From Phycisphaerales bacterium (GTDB lineage: Bacteria > Planctomycetota > Phycisphaerae > Phycisphaerales > JAGLTS01), in NCBI GenBank assembly GCA_023135165.1, contig JAGLTS010000028.1:64001-128000 (forward strand): 64,000 nucleotides of DNA. Reading direction: 5' to 3'. This document shows, piece by piece, positions 51,223 to 60,422 of the stretch. The notes below the pieces were generated by a model. It made no database searches. It was given only the letters and a program-made list of their open reading frames with translations, and was not told where the DNA came from. How positions within the stretch are numbered: the stretch's first letter is position 1; each line of letters starts with the position of its first letter. The translations under genes and the position numbers were made by a program.

Positions 51223-51730
51223 ACTGATCGAATCACATCTCGCCGCCCTTGAAGATCACTTGCGCGGAATGATCGATGTGCAAGAGCGCATGCTCGCTGT
51301 CTTCGCGGACAAGCGAGAAGCGATCCGCACCGCGGATGGTGACAAGCTCATGGCCGTGGTCCGGCGGGAGCAGACGTTGGCGGAGGAGCTTGTGGCGCTC
51401 GACGGACTGCGAATAGAGGCGGCCTCGCAGCTTGCGGAGCAACTGCTCGCCCGGCGTGGTCAGTCCGCCACGATCGCTGAGTTGGCGGAGTACATTGATG
51501 AGCCGAGCCGGTCTCGGCTGCTGAAGCTCGGCGAGGAGCTGCGAGAGGTGGTGCAGCGAGCAGCGGGGGAGGCGTCAGTGCTGCGCGATGCGATGGAGCG
51601 GCTCACGGGCCACCTGCGAGGACTGAGATCGCTGATGCACGGCGCGCTGGATCGCGCTCGCACGTACAGCCGGTCCGGTGCGATGCACATCACGCCGAGG
51701 CTGACATCGGCGCTGGATATCACGTTGTAG
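51215..51730 (+). CDS. flgN: FlgN-like flagellar export chaperone
   Basis: This 171-residue, almost entirely helical protein is encoded between flgJ and flgK, the usual place for FlgN, the chaperone of FlgK and FlgL. Heptad-rich helices such as LEDHLRGMIDVQERMLAVFADKRE and MAVVRREQTLAEELVALDGL fit the FlgN fold. The sequence family is poorly conserved, so the call depends on position, length and composition. Confidence 0.75.
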   Translation: MDELIESHLAALEDHLRGMIDVQERMLAVFADKREAIRTADGDKLMAVVRREQTLAEELVALDGLRIEAASQLAEQLLARRGQSATIAELAEYIDEPSRSRLLKLGEELREVVQRAAGEASVLRDAMERLTGHLRGLRSLMHGALDRARTYSRSGAMHITPRLTSALDITL

Positions 51731-51775
51731 ACGCGGCGCCGAGCGAGGCGCCTTTGAGAGAAACGAGGAATAGGC

Positions 51776-53506
51776 ATGGGCCTGAGCAGCGCACTGCAGA
51801 TCGGTCGGTCGGCCATGGCGATCAGCCAGGCGGCGATCCAGGTCGCGGGCAACAACATGGCCAACGCTGCTACGGCAGGGTACACACGGCAGGTCGCCGA
51901 GATCGTGCCGGCGCGTGGTGAGCGCCTCCAGGCGAGCGGGTTCGTCGGGCGCGGCGTTCGGCTCGAAGGCATCAGCAGGCAGGTCGATGAGGCTGTGCGC
52001 GCTCGCCTTCGCCAGGCACTCTCCGATGAGCACGCATCAATCGTCGATCAAGATATCCTCAGCCAGGTCGAGGCCATCCTCGGCGAACTGAGTGACAGCG
52101 ATCTGTCCAGCCAACTCAGCCACTTCTTCAACGCATGGTCCGAACTGGCGAACACGCCCAACGACGGCACCGCGCGCAGCGTCGCCATCAGCGAGGGTGA
52201 AACGCTGGCCGGCTTCGTCAGGCAGCTTCGCAGCAACCTCGTGGACATGCGATCCCAGATCGAGGACTTCCTGCGAGCCGAGACATCGCACGCCAACGAA
52301 CTGCTCGATCGCATCGCTGAGTTGAACGAGGCGATCATCACAGCGGAGCAAGGCAAGGGGCCGGCAGGCGGACTGCGCGATCAACGCGACATCATGGTTG
52401 CTGAACTCTCGCAACTCATGGATATCACCGTCGTTGAGCAGCCTGCGGGCAACGTCGACATCCTGGTCGGCTCGATCCCCGTCGTGCTCGGCAACGATTC
52501 GCGCGGCGTCGAAGTGCATGTGCGGACCGTCGACGGCGAGCACGAGTACTCCATCCGTGTGGCGTCGGACGGCTCGAAGCTCAACGTCCGCTCCGGCGCG
52601 CTCGGTGCCAGGCTCGCCCAGCGCGACGGACTTATCCAGCCGACGATCAGCGATCTGGACGCGTTCGCGAACGCGCTGATCTACGAAGTCAACCGCATTC
52701 ATTCGCAAGGGCAGGGCACGGTAGGTTTCTCGACCGTGACCGCCACGATTCCCTTCACGCCTGAACAGGCGGCGCTTCCGCTGAACGATCCGGACCTGGA
52801 CCTGCCGTTTGAGATTCACAACGGCTCGCTTCAGATCAGCTTGACTAACATCGACAGCGGGCAACGCAGGACGTTTGTGATTCCCATCGACCTGGACAAC
52901 GTGAACGCATCAGGCACGACGGGGTTTGAAGATGATGCTTCGCTGAACGACGTGATCGCACTGATTGACGCGGTCGAGGGGGTTGACGCATCACTCAACG
53001 CTGAGGGCAGGCTCGAAATCAGCAGCAGCGGTGAGCGCGACGTGGTTACGTTCTCCAATGATTCGAGCGGATTGCTCGCTGCGGTGGGCATCAACACATA
53101 CTTCACCGGCATTGATGCGGAGAACATCGGTGTCAACGCAACGATCACGGGCGACCCAGCGAGGCTCGCCGCGGGATTGACGCATGTTGACGGCGACAAC
53201 GGCGCGGCATTGGAGATCGCGCTTCTCCAGAACCAGCCGATCAGTCAACTCGGCGACCTGAGCCTTCGCGACAAGTGGCTCACAACCGTCAGTGATGTCG
53301 GCGTGGCGGCATCGGCTGCGAATACGCGGGCGCAGTCCGCCGTGCTGATCCGCGCGAGCATTGAAGCGCAGGATCAAGCAGTGTCCGGCGTGAGCCTCGA
53401 TGAGGAAGCAATCAACCTGATGAACTACGAACGCCAGTTCCAGGCGGCAGCCCGGTTCATCAACGTCATCGACGAGATGATGCAAACGCTCCTATCCATT
53501 GTGTGA
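51776..53506 (+). CDS. flgK: Flagellar hook-associated protein FlgK
   Basis: This 576-residue hook-filament junction protein has the N-terminal SSALQIGRSAMAISQAAIQVAGNNMANAATAGYTR motif in two pieces (GNNMANAATAGYTR is diagnostic). The segments LSHFFNAWSELANTPND and ELNEAIITAEQGKGPAGGLRD follow. The C-terminal GVSLDEEAINLMNYERQFQAAARFINVIDEM forms the D0 helix. The long central region is variable, as usual. Confidence 0.95.
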   Translation: MGLSSALQIGRSAMAISQAAIQVAGNNMANAATAGYTRQVAEIVPARGERLQASGFVGRGVRLEGISRQVDEAVRARLRQALSDEHASIVDQDILSQVEAILGELSDSDLSSQLSHFFNAWSELANTPNDGTARSVAISEGETLAGFVRQLRSNLVDMRSQIEDFLRAETSHANELLDRIAELNEAIITAEQGKGPAGGLRDQRDIMVAELSQLMDITVVEQPAGNVDILVGSIPVVLGNDSRGVEVHVRTVDGEHEYSIRVASDGSKLNVRSGALGARLAQRDGLIQPTISDLDAFANALIYEVNRIHSQGQGTVGFSTVTATIPFTPEQAALPLNDPDLDLPFEIHNGSLQISLTNIDSGQRRTFVIPIDLDNVNASGTTGFEDDASLNDVIALIDAVEGVDASLNAEGRLEISSSGERDVVTFSNDSSGLLAAVGINTYFTGIDAENIGVNATITGDPARLAAGLTHVDGDNGAALEIALLQNQPISQLGDLSLRDKWLTTVSDVGVAASAANTRAQSAVLIRASIEAQDQAVSGVSLDEEAINLMNYERQFQAAARFINVIDEMMQTLLSIV

Positions 53507-53514
53507 GCTGACCG

Positions 53515-55545
53515 ATGAGTACGATTCCATCCAATCTCGCTCGAGTTCCGAACCTGCTCGTCTCGTCCATGCAGCTTCGTAATCTGACCAGGACGAACGT
53601 GCAGTTCGTGAACGTGCAGTCGCAGTTGGCGACCGGTAGGCGCGTGAATCGGCCGAGCGATGACGCTTCGGCTGCGGCGCAGATCGGCGTGCTCGACAGC
53701 GACCTGGAGCGGTCCGAGCAGCGTGTGCGCAACCTGCAGCACGCAGGCTCGGTGCTCGACGTGACCGACAGCGCGCTGAGTGAGATCAGCAGGATCCTCC
53801 TTGAAGCGCAGGGGATCGCGAGCAGCCAGATCCAGTCGGATGCCGAGACGCGCGACGCCCAGGCGGTCGTCATCGAATCGCTGCTCACCGAGCTGCAAGC
53901 TCAGGCCAACCGCGAGTTCCTCGGGCTGCACGTCTTCGGCGGGAACCGCACCGCGGAGCCGCCCATCGTCGAGCAGCTCGGCGGGCTTCGCTACGGCGGG
54001 CAAGGTGAAGGGTTGCTCACCGACTTGGGCGGTGGGTTGCACATCCCCGTCACGACCAATGCGGAGGAAGCGCTGGGCAGCCTCTCCGCTCGTGTGCGAG
54101 GACAGCGAGACCTGACGCCTGAGCTGACTGAGGCGACGCGCATCAGTGACCTCAACGGCGCGCGGGGCGTCGGCGCAACGCTCGGCGTCATCCAGTTCAG
54201 CTATGACGGCTCCTCCTTCGTATCCGTCGACCTCGCCCGCGCGGATACGGTCGGTGATGTCATGGACATGATCGGCGCCGCGATTGCAGAGTACGAAGAT
54301 GACTCCGGCGAGACCGTGCTCGAAGGATCACGCATCTCGCTCAGCGGCGAGCAGATCGTCTTCGACATGGCCAGCGGCGGCGGGGCGCTCGTGTTCCAGG
54401 ATGTCGCGGCGAGCATGACCGCTGCTGACCTCGGCCTGACGCAGACGGACTTCCAGGACGGCGTCAACGAGAATGGGGCGGAGCTAAACCCCCGCGTCAC
54501 CTCGCTCACCGCCATCTCGGCAATCCCGGGACTCACAGCACTCGGCTCAATCCGCATCACCAACGGCGGGCAGACACGTATCGTCGATTTCAGCGCTGCG
54601 GAAACGCTCGAAGATGTAAAGAACGCGATCGAAGCGGAGCAACTCGGCGTGCGCGTCGAGATCAGCGAAGGCGGGACCGGTATCGACCTGCTCAACGAGT
54701 GGTCCGGCGCACATCTCTCGGTTGCGGAGGTGGATGACGGGTTCGGCCAGACCGCTGAGACGCTCGGCATCCGTACGCTTATCGGCGCGACGCCGCTCAC
54801 CGACTACAACTTCGGCCGCGGCGTCGATGTCGTCTCGGGCAACGTCGATCCGATGACCGGCCTGCCCGATCCGACGCGGGATGTGGACTTCACCATCACG
54901 CTTGCGGACGGCAGCAGTTTCGATGTGAATCTCCACCCGGAGGACACCACGACACAGGCGGTGATCGACCGGATCAACAGCGAAGCGGCTGCTGCGGAGG
55001 CTGCGGGCGACATCGCGGCTGGGTCGTTCACCGCGTCGCTTGGGATCGAGGTGAACGCCATCGTCTTCAACGACGCCACGGGAGGCGCCGGCCAGCTCGA
55101 CGTTGCAGCGCAGAACGGTTCGTTCGCTGCTGAGAATCTTGGCTTCATGGATGGCACGTGGGATGCCGGAAGCGCAACTTTCACCGGTGAGGACCGCACA
55201 ACCGTGCGCGTTGACAGCGCGTTCAGCACGCTGATGGCCCTGCGCGACGCATTGAGGCGCAACGATGTGCGTGGCATCACATTTGCGGGGGAACGACTGG
55301 TTGAAGATGTAGATCGTGCTGCCAAGGCCAGAGCATTGGTCGGCGGGCGCGCCAATCGCGTGCAGATCGCCACGGAGCGCGAAGAGGACAGACAGGTGCA
55401 GACGATTTCAGTACGAAGCCAACTGCGTGACTTGGATTACACCGAGGCTTCGATTCGTTTCAACCTGCTTCAGACACAGTTGCAGGCAGGCTTGATGAGC
55501 GTGGCGCAAAGCACGCAACTCAGCTTGCTGAACTTCCTTGGGTAG
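53515..55545 (+). CDS. flgL: Flagellar hook-associated protein FlgL, enlarged
   Basis: This 676-residue FlgL is about twice the usual length. The N-terminus (QLATGRRVNRPSDDASAAAQIGVLDSDLER) and the C-terminus (RDLDYTEASIRFNLLQTQLQAGLMSVAQ then LSLLNFLG) are flagellin-like. The extra length is in the middle: flagellin_IN-type repeats such as GSIRITNGGQTRIVDFSAAETLEDVKNAI and a second set around DVDFTITLADGSSFDVNLHP. The gene is eight bases after flgK. The extended domain may decorate the junction surface. Confidence 0.93.
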   Translation: MSTIPSNLARVPNLLVSSMQLRNLTRTNVQFVNVQSQLATGRRVNRPSDDASAAAQIGVLDSDLERSEQRVRNLQHAGSVLDVTDSALSEISRILLEAQGIASSQIQSDAETRDAQAVVIESLLTELQAQANREFLGLHVFGGNRTAEPPIVEQLGGLRYGGQGEGLLTDLGGGLHIPVTTNAEEALGSLSARVRGQRDLTPELTEATRISDLNGARGVGATLGVIQFSYDGSSFVSVDLARADTVGDVMDMIGAAIAEYEDDSGETVLEGSRISLSGEQIVFDMASGGGALVFQDVAASMTAADLGLTQTDFQDGVNENGAELNPRVTSLTAISAIPGLTALGSIRITNGGQTRIVDFSAAETLEDVKNAIEAEQLGVRVEISEGGTGIDLLNEWSGAHLSVAEVDDGFGQTAETLGIRTLIGATPLTDYNFGRGVDVVSGNVDPMTGLPDPTRDVDFTITLADGSSFDVNLHPEDTTTQAVIDRINSEAAAAEAAGDIAAGSFTASLGIEVNAIVFNDATGGAGQLDVAAQNGSFAAENLGFMDGTWDAGSATFTGEDRTTVRVDSAFSTLMALRDALRRNDVRGITFAGERLVEDVDRAAKARALVGGRANRVQIATEREEDRQVQTISVRSQLRDLDYTEASIRFNLLQTQLQAGLMSVAQSTQLSLLNFLG

Positions 55546-55675
55546 TGGGGATCGGTAGGACTCACCGGGGGAACCGAGCGGTGCATCGGCCGCACCGACG
55601 GTGAACGAGACAGGATGTCGTCCGGCCACGGAGGTCGGAGCCAGGATTGGCGGGCCGATAGATTGGAGCGTTCGG

Positions 55676-56122
55676 ATGAACGTTGAAACCACACGGTTTG
55701 GAACCGTGGAGATCGAGGACGATCGTGTGATCACGTTCCCCAATGGGCTGCTCGGGTTTGCCGCCTACAGGCGGTTTTGCCTCCTGAGACCCAACGACGA
55801 CGGCGTGTTCTTCTGGCTTCAGTCGCTGGAGGAGCCGTCGCTCGCGTTTGTGGTGACGGACCCGAGTGTGTTCGTGCCCGACTACGTCGTCCCAATCAGG
55901 CCTGAGCAGATGCAGTCCCTTGGACTGAGGAGCATCGACGACGCTCAGGTCCTGGTGATCGTGAACAAGCAAGACGACCACCTGACGGGCAACCTTCAGG
56001 GGCCGGTCATCGTGAGCACGATCAGCAGGCTCGGTGAGCAACTCGTGCTTGCGGAGAAGCGGTGGACGACACGGCACACGCTTGTGGAGCTGTCACAGGT
56101 TCCGCAGGCAGCGTCGGCGTAG
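55676..56122 (+). CDS. fliW: Flagellar assembly factor FliW
   Basis: FliW binds flagellin and CsrA and relieves CsrA repression of flagellin translation. The 148-residue protein has TTRFGTVEIEDDRVITFPNGLLGF, LLRPNDDGVFFWLQSLEEPSLAFVV and VPIRPEQMQSLGLRSIDDA, all in family order. The ATG at 55676 fits the FliW N-terminus. It lies directly upstream of csrA and the flagellins, the arrangement described in Bacillus. Confidence 0.94.
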   Translation: MNVETTRFGTVEIEDDRVITFPNGLLGFAAYRRFCLLRPNDDGVFFWLQSLEEPSLAFVVTDPSVFVPDYVVPIRPEQMQSLGLRSIDDAQVLVIVNKQDDHLTGNLQGPVIVSTISRLGEQLVLAEKRWTTRHTLVELSQVPQAASA

Positions 56123-56303
56123 CGGGACGCGACGAGCCGTCTTTCGATTCGACCTGGTCCGTAGGACCGGTCGGATGCGGCGCGATCGGCGCGCGATCAC
56201 GGAGACGGCATGGCTGACGCCTCGACGTACGGATGCGTCGAGTGGCACGAGCGTGGCTGCGGATCAGTACCGGCTGCAGCCTCGACGAGGAAGGAGCCAA
56301 CCG

Positions 56304-56603
56304 ATGTTGGTGCTCTCACGTCAGCGTGATGAAACGATCATGATCGGCGACGAAATCGAAGTGACCGTCGTCGACATCAGAGGTGACAAGGTCAGGCTGG
56401 GCATCAATGCGCCGACGCGCATCGCCGTACATCGCAAAGAGATCTACGAGGCGATCAAGCGCGAGAACGAACAGGCGGCGCACCTGCTCGACCCGGAGGA
56501 CATTGATGTGCTCAGCCGGGCCATCGCACCGGGGCCTCATCGCAACCGCGTCGGGCCCAAGCTCAAAGCGACCAAGCCCGCCAAGGGCAGCAAGTCGGCA
56601 TGA
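56304..56603 (+). CDS. csrA: Carbon storage regulator CsrA
   Basis: This RNA-binding translational regulator recognises GGA motifs in hairpin loops. The 99-residue protein has MLVLSRQRDETIMIGDEIEV, TVVDIRGDKVRLGINAPTR and IAVHRKEIYEAIKREN, the complete CsrA fold, with the RNA-contacting Arg residues of strands beta-1 and beta-5. About 30 extra residues at the C-terminus form a basic tail (VGPKLKATKPAKGSKSA) not found in the 61-75-residue model proteins. AAGGAG lies seven bases before the ATG. Confidence 0.96.
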   Translation: MLVLSRQRDETIMIGDEIEVTVVDIRGDKVRLGINAPTRIAVHRKEIYEAIKRENEQAAHLLDPEDIDVLSRAIAPGPHRNRVGPKLKATKPAKGSKSA

Positions 56604-56694
56604 AGTTCCACACCCACGTGCGCGCCGTGCGCCGCACGCAGTTCAAGACGCACCGCCAAGGTGCGATGAGAGATAGACACCCACGGCTGCATCG

Positions 56695-56710
56695 GAACGA
56701 CGGATCGTTC
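56695..56710 (+). promoter_or_regulatory. Candidate CsrA-binding hairpin in flagellin 1 leader
   Basis: GAACGA-CGGA-TCGTTC forms a perfect 6-bp stem with GGA exposed in a tetraloop, 43 bases before the start codon. A second GGA site overlaps the ribosome-binding site (AGGGAGGATTG). Two GGA sites, one in an upstream hairpin and one over the ribosome-binding site, is how CsrA represses flagellin translation in Bacillus. Confidence 0.55.
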
Positions 56711-56753
56711 AGCAGCCGGCCCACCGGGCGGTTAGCAATCAGGGAGGATTGAC

Positions 56754-58271
56754 ATGGCTCGGATCAATACAAACGTCCCGTCGCTCGTTGCTCAGCAGCA
56801 TCTGAGTCGCGCCAACTCCGATCTCATGGTTCGGCTCGAACGGCTCAGTACCGGGCTGCGGATCAACCGAGGTTCGGATGATCCAGCGGGCTTGATTACG
56901 TCGGAACGCCTCCGAAGCGATCTGCGCGGCATCGACCAAGCCATCGCCAACTCCGAGCGGGCCTCGTCCGTCATCGCGGTCGCCGAGGGCGCGCTCATCG
57001 AGGTGTCCGACCTTCTCAACTCGATCAAGGCGATGGTCGTTGAAGCGGCGAACACGGGCGGTGTCTCCGAAGACGAGATCGCCGCCAACCAGCTTCAGGT
57101 CGATTCCGCCATCGAGTCGATCACGCGCATCGCCAACTCGACCAACTTCGCCGGCCTGAAGCTCCTCAACGGAGAGCTTGACTACATCCTCAGTGGTGTT
57201 GACAGCAGCGACATCTCCAAGGCGCAGATCTTCTCCGCCAACTTCGGCGATAACGACACGCTGCCTGTCAGCGTCGAGGTGCTCGGCTCCGCGCAAGTCG
57301 CGCAGCTCTTCCTCACGGGTAACGCTGGCGCCACAGCCGGCACGATCCCCAGCGGCTTCACGATCGAGATCGCAGGCAACGAAGGCGTGGCGACGCTCAC
57401 CGTCACGTCCGGTCAGTCGATGAGTCAACTCGTCACGGCCGTCAACAACCTCAAGGGCGTCACCGGCGTCTCCGCTTCGCTTGTCAGCGCGACCAACGAC
57501 AGTTCGGGCGTGATCTTCTCGAGCACCGAATATGGATCGGATGCCTTCGTGTCGGTCGAGCGGATGGGCGACCTCGGCTCGACTTGGTTCAACATGTATG
57601 CTGCGGATGACTCGTCCGAGCTCCTCAACTCCGGCAACATCGATCTCTCCGAGCCGGTGAATCGCGACATCGGGCAGGACGTCACCGCACTGGTTAACGG
57701 CTTGCTCGCCGCGGGTGACGGCCTGCGGGTCTCGACCAACGCGCCGACGCTCTCTCTGTCACTGCTGCTGGAAGCCACTCTCGCGCAGGATGTCGGCGAG
57801 TCATCGACGTTCACGATCACGGGGGGCGGGTCGGTCTTCCAACTCGGCCCACAGGTCAGCAACAGCCAGCAGGTGTCGCTCGGACTGCAATCGGTGTCGG
57901 CATCGCGGGTCGGTGGCACGCTCGTCGAGGGCGAGCTGATGTTCCTCAACTCGCTGGTTTCGGGCGGCAGCTACGATCTGGACGGCGGCAACCTCCAGTC
58001 TGCGAGCAAGATCCTCGAAACCGCGATTGCTGAGGTCGCCATCATGCGAGGCAGGCTTGGGGCGTTTGAGCGCAATACACTCGAAACCAACATCCGCTCC
58101 ATGCAGGCGGCCTTCGAGAACATCACCGCCAGCGAGTCCGCCATCCGGGATGCCGATTTCGCAGCCGAGACAAGCGCCCTGACCCGCGCGCAAATCCTCA
58201 CACAGGCGGGAACTTCAGTCCTGGTGATGGCGAACACGACGGCGCAGAACGTGCTGCAGCTTCTCGGCTAA
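56754..58271 (+). CDS. fliC: Flagellin 1
   Basis: This 505-residue filament subunit opens with the typical RINTNVPSLVAQQHLSRAN and ERLSTGLRINRGSDDPAGLI and closes with IRDADFAAETSALTRAQILTQAGTSVL and a terminal LQLLG. The central variable region (about 180-400) includes FTIEIAGNEGVATLTVTSGQ, related to the centre of flagellins 2 and 3. It is the most divergent of the three copies. A clear GGGAGG precedes the ATG, and a terminator follows at 58314. Confidence 0.95.
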   Translation: MARINTNVPSLVAQQHLSRANSDLMVRLERLSTGLRINRGSDDPAGLITSERLRSDLRGIDQAIANSERASSVIAVAEGALIEVSDLLNSIKAMVVEAANTGGVSEDEIAANQLQVDSAIESITRIANSTNFAGLKLLNGELDYILSGVDSSDISKAQIFSANFGDNDTLPVSVEVLGSAQVAQLFLTGNAGATAGTIPSGFTIEIAGNEGVATLTVTSGQSMSQLVTAVNNLKGVTGVSASLVSATNDSSGVIFSSTEYGSDAFVSVERMGDLGSTWFNMYAADDSSELLNSGNIDLSEPVNRDIGQDVTALVNGLLAAGDGLRVSTNAPTLSLSLLLEATLAQDVGESSTFTITGGGSVFQLGPQVSNSQQVSLGLQSVSASRVGGTLVEGELMFLNSLVSGGSYDLDGGNLQSASKILETAIAEVAIMRGRLGAFERNTLETNIRSMQAAFENITASESAIRDADFAAETSALTRAQILTQAGTSVLVMANTTAQNVLQLLG

Positions 58272-58313
58272 ACGTAACGGTCACAATGGTTTGAACGATT
58301 CCACCACCTCCAG

Positions 58314-58347
58314 CACCCCGGCGATGACCTCGCCGGGGTGTTTTTAT
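58314..58347 (+). terminator. Terminator after flagellin 1
   Basis: CACCCCGGCGA (58314-58324) pairs with TCGCCGGGGTG (58330-58340) around a five-base loop and is followed by TTTTTAT. Confidence 0.9.
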
Positions 58348-58393
58348 CTGGACCGTCCCGAAAGAAAAAAGCACCGCTCTTGTTCTGGGGCCT

Positions 58394-58420
58394 TAATCCT
58401 CTCATCTCCGCGACCGATAG
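58394..58420 (+). promoter_or_regulatory. Possible sigma-28 promoter for flagellin 2
   Basis: TAAT (58394-58397), a 15-base spacer and ACCGATAG (58413-58420) match the sigma-28 pattern TAAA-N15-GCCGATAA in three of four and six of eight positions. It lies 112 bases before the start codon and after the flagellin 1 terminator, so flagellin 2 probably has its own transcript. Confidence 0.45.
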
Positions 58421-58531
58421 CTTTTCCCGGCCCGAGAATCCACGGTTGGACCTTGGGCCGAGTGCACGTTTCGTTCATGCCAGCCTGTCCATGATGGACG
58501 CACAGGCCGGGCTCGGTTCACGGAGGACACC

Positions 58532-60043
58532 ATGAGTCGCATCAACACCAACGTGAGTTCCCTCATCGCTCAGCGCGTGTTGGGCCAACAGAATCTCGCC
58601 TTGACCACCTCGCTGGAACGGCTCTCGACCGGTCTGCGAATCAATCGAGGCAAGGATGACCCCGCCGGCCTCATCGCCAGCGAGAACCTGCGCTCGGAGA
58701 AGGCAGCCATCTCCGCTGCCCTCACCAACGCAAGTCGGGCCGAGCAGGTCGTCAACGTCGCTGAGGGCGGACTGCAGGAGGTCAGTATCCTCCTCACTGA
58801 GATGCAGGGATTGGTGACGACCGCCGCCAACACCGCGGGCCTTTCCGATGAAGAGAAAGATGCCGCCCAACTCCAACTCGACTCGATCTTGCAGACGATC
58901 GACCGGATCGCCGGCTCGACGAGCTTTGAGGGTATGAAGCTGCTCAACGGCAACCTCGACTACACGGTGTCGAGCCTCGCCACGACCGTCTCCGACTACG
59001 AGGTCCGCGGCGCGAAGCTCTCGACAGGCGGGACGCTTGCCGTCGAGGTGATCGTGACGACCTCGGCTCAGACGGCCGGGATGATCATGTCCACGAACGG
59101 CGCGCTGGATCTCGGTACCGGCTCGACGTTCACGATCGAGATCGCTGGTGAGGAGGGGACGCGCGAACTGAGCTTCGCGTCAGGCACCACCGTCGCTCAG
59201 ATGGTGACCGCCATCAACACCTACAAGGATGTGACCGGCGTCTCCGCTGCGGCGCTCAGTTCCGGCACGACCGACGGCGTCGAGCTTCGTTCGACCGAAT
59301 ACGGCAGTGACGCCTACGTCTCCGTCAAAGTCATCGACGACGGCGGGATTGGTGCAGGGCTCGGCCTGTACGGCTTCCAGTCCGACAATGCGGAAGCCGC
59401 GAACACGACGATCCTGTCCACCTTCGCCCTCGCTACGAACGCAGTCAAGGACGACGGCCAGGATGTCGGCGCGAGCATCAACGGCATCACAGCCACGACC
59501 GATGGCAAGACCGCTCGGATCAACAGCGACTTCCTCGACGTGGAGATCACACTGACCAACGCCGGTGCGGGGGCTGTCGGTTCGATCAGCGCCTTCACGA
59601 TCACGGGCGGCGGGGCGGACTTCCAGCTCTCGCCGAGCGTTGATATCGCCGGGAAAGTGAGCATCGGGATGTCCAATGTCGCCGCGCGGACGCTCGGATC
59701 GGCGGCGCACGGCTACATTGACGACCTCGGCTCAGGTCAGAGCTACAACTTGTCAAGCGGCGACCTCACACTGGCGCAAAAGGTCGTCAGTGAGGCGATC
59801 AAGCAGGTCAGTTCGATGCGAGGCAGGCTCGGCGCGTTCCAAAAGAACGTCGTCGGCGCGACCAACCGCTCGCTCGCCGTTGCCCTTGAGAACACGACAT
59901 CCGCTGAGTCGGTCATCCGTGACACGGACTTCGCGAGTGAGACCGCGAACCTGACGCGAGCACAGATCCTCGTCAACGCAGCGACGAACGTCCTGAGCAT
60001 CGCAAACAGCCAGCCGCAGAACGTCCTGACATTGCTCGGATAA
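58532..60043 (+). CDS. fliC: Flagellin 2
   Basis: This 503-residue filament protein begins MSRINTNVSSLIAQRVLGQQ and continues with ERLSTGLRINRGKDDPAGLI. The C-terminal D0/D1 block reads RGRLGAFQKNVVGATNRSLA, then FASETANLTRAQILVNAATNVL and a terminal LTLLG. Its central domain shares long identical DNA with flagellin 3 (77 bases at 59117-59193), stronger identity than in the conserved ends. CACGGAGGACACC lies directly before the ATG. Confidence 0.96.
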   Translation: MSRINTNVSSLIAQRVLGQQNLALTTSLERLSTGLRINRGKDDPAGLIASENLRSEKAAISAALTNASRAEQVVNVAEGGLQEVSILLTEMQGLVTTAANTAGLSDEEKDAAQLQLDSILQTIDRIAGSTSFEGMKLLNGNLDYTVSSLATTVSDYEVRGAKLSTGGTLAVEVIVTTSAQTAGMIMSTNGALDLGTGSTFTIEIAGEEGTRELSFASGTTVAQMVTAINTYKDVTGVSAAALSSGTTDGVELRSTEYGSDAYVSVKVIDDGGIGAGLGLYGFQSDNAEAANTTILSTFALATNAVKDDGQDVGASINGITATTDGKTARINSDFLDVEITLTNAGAGAVGSISAFTITGGGADFQLSPSVDIAGKVSIGMSNVAARTLGSAAHGYIDDLGSGQSYNLSSGDLTLAQKVVSEAIKQVSSMRGRLGAFQKNVVGATNRSLAVALENTTSAESVIRDTDFASETANLTRAQILVNAATNVLSIANSQPQNVLTLLG

Positions 60044-60070
60044 CACAGATACACGGACGAATACGAATCC

Positions 60071-60101
60071 AAAGCCCAGGGAAAGCCTTCCCTGGGCTTT
60101 C
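60071..60101 (+). terminator. Probable terminator after flagellin 2
   Basis: AAAGCCCAGGGAA (60071-60083) pairs perfectly with TTCCCTGGGCTTT (60088-60100) around AGCC. The stem is strong but the T-run is short. Confidence 0.75.
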
Positions 60102-60404
60102 TACGTGGGATGCGCGAGCCAGCCTCCTACCTCTGAGGTCCATATACAGCTCAGCACGTCGCCGGATCGCCCGTCGCGCTGCGGTTTCGTTGCAGGTTAA
60201 CGGGCCATCTCCGCAGCGGGTGGGTCGTGCTGTGCGATCTGTGCAGGCGGGCGAATGGCGATAACACGTGATGCTCGGCGATTGGCTTGACAGGCGTGAT
60301 ACCAGCCTTGCGGGCACCCGATCCACCATATGAAAGCGGCGCCGTGTAGGCGTCGGCTCTACGTACAACAGAGAAAGTTGATCGCCCGCGTTGGGCCGTC
60401 GCAA
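60102..60404. other. Upstream region of flagellin 3
   Basis: No gene is visible in this 300-base stretch. GGCGATAA at 60257-60264 resembles a sigma-28 -10 element in seven of eight positions, but no matching -35 was found at 15 bases. Confidence 0.5.
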
Positions 60405-60421
60405 GTGTTCACGGAGGACAC
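60405..60421 (+). promoter_or_regulatory. Hairpin with GGA loop masking the flagellin 3 ribosome-binding site
   Basis: GTGTTC (60405-60410) pairs with GGACAC (60416-60421) around ACGGA, ending one base before the ATG. The loop exposes GGA and the stem contains the ribosome-binding site, so it is a possible CsrA site. The flagellin 2 leader has the same bases except GG for GT at the stem base, giving a weaker four-pair stem. Confidence 0.5.
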
Positions 60422-60422
60422 C

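Noticed and set aside
56643-56669. TCAA-N15-TGCGATGA as a sigma-28 promoter for flagellin 1
   Set aside because: Only five of eight matches in the -10 element; too weak to annotate.
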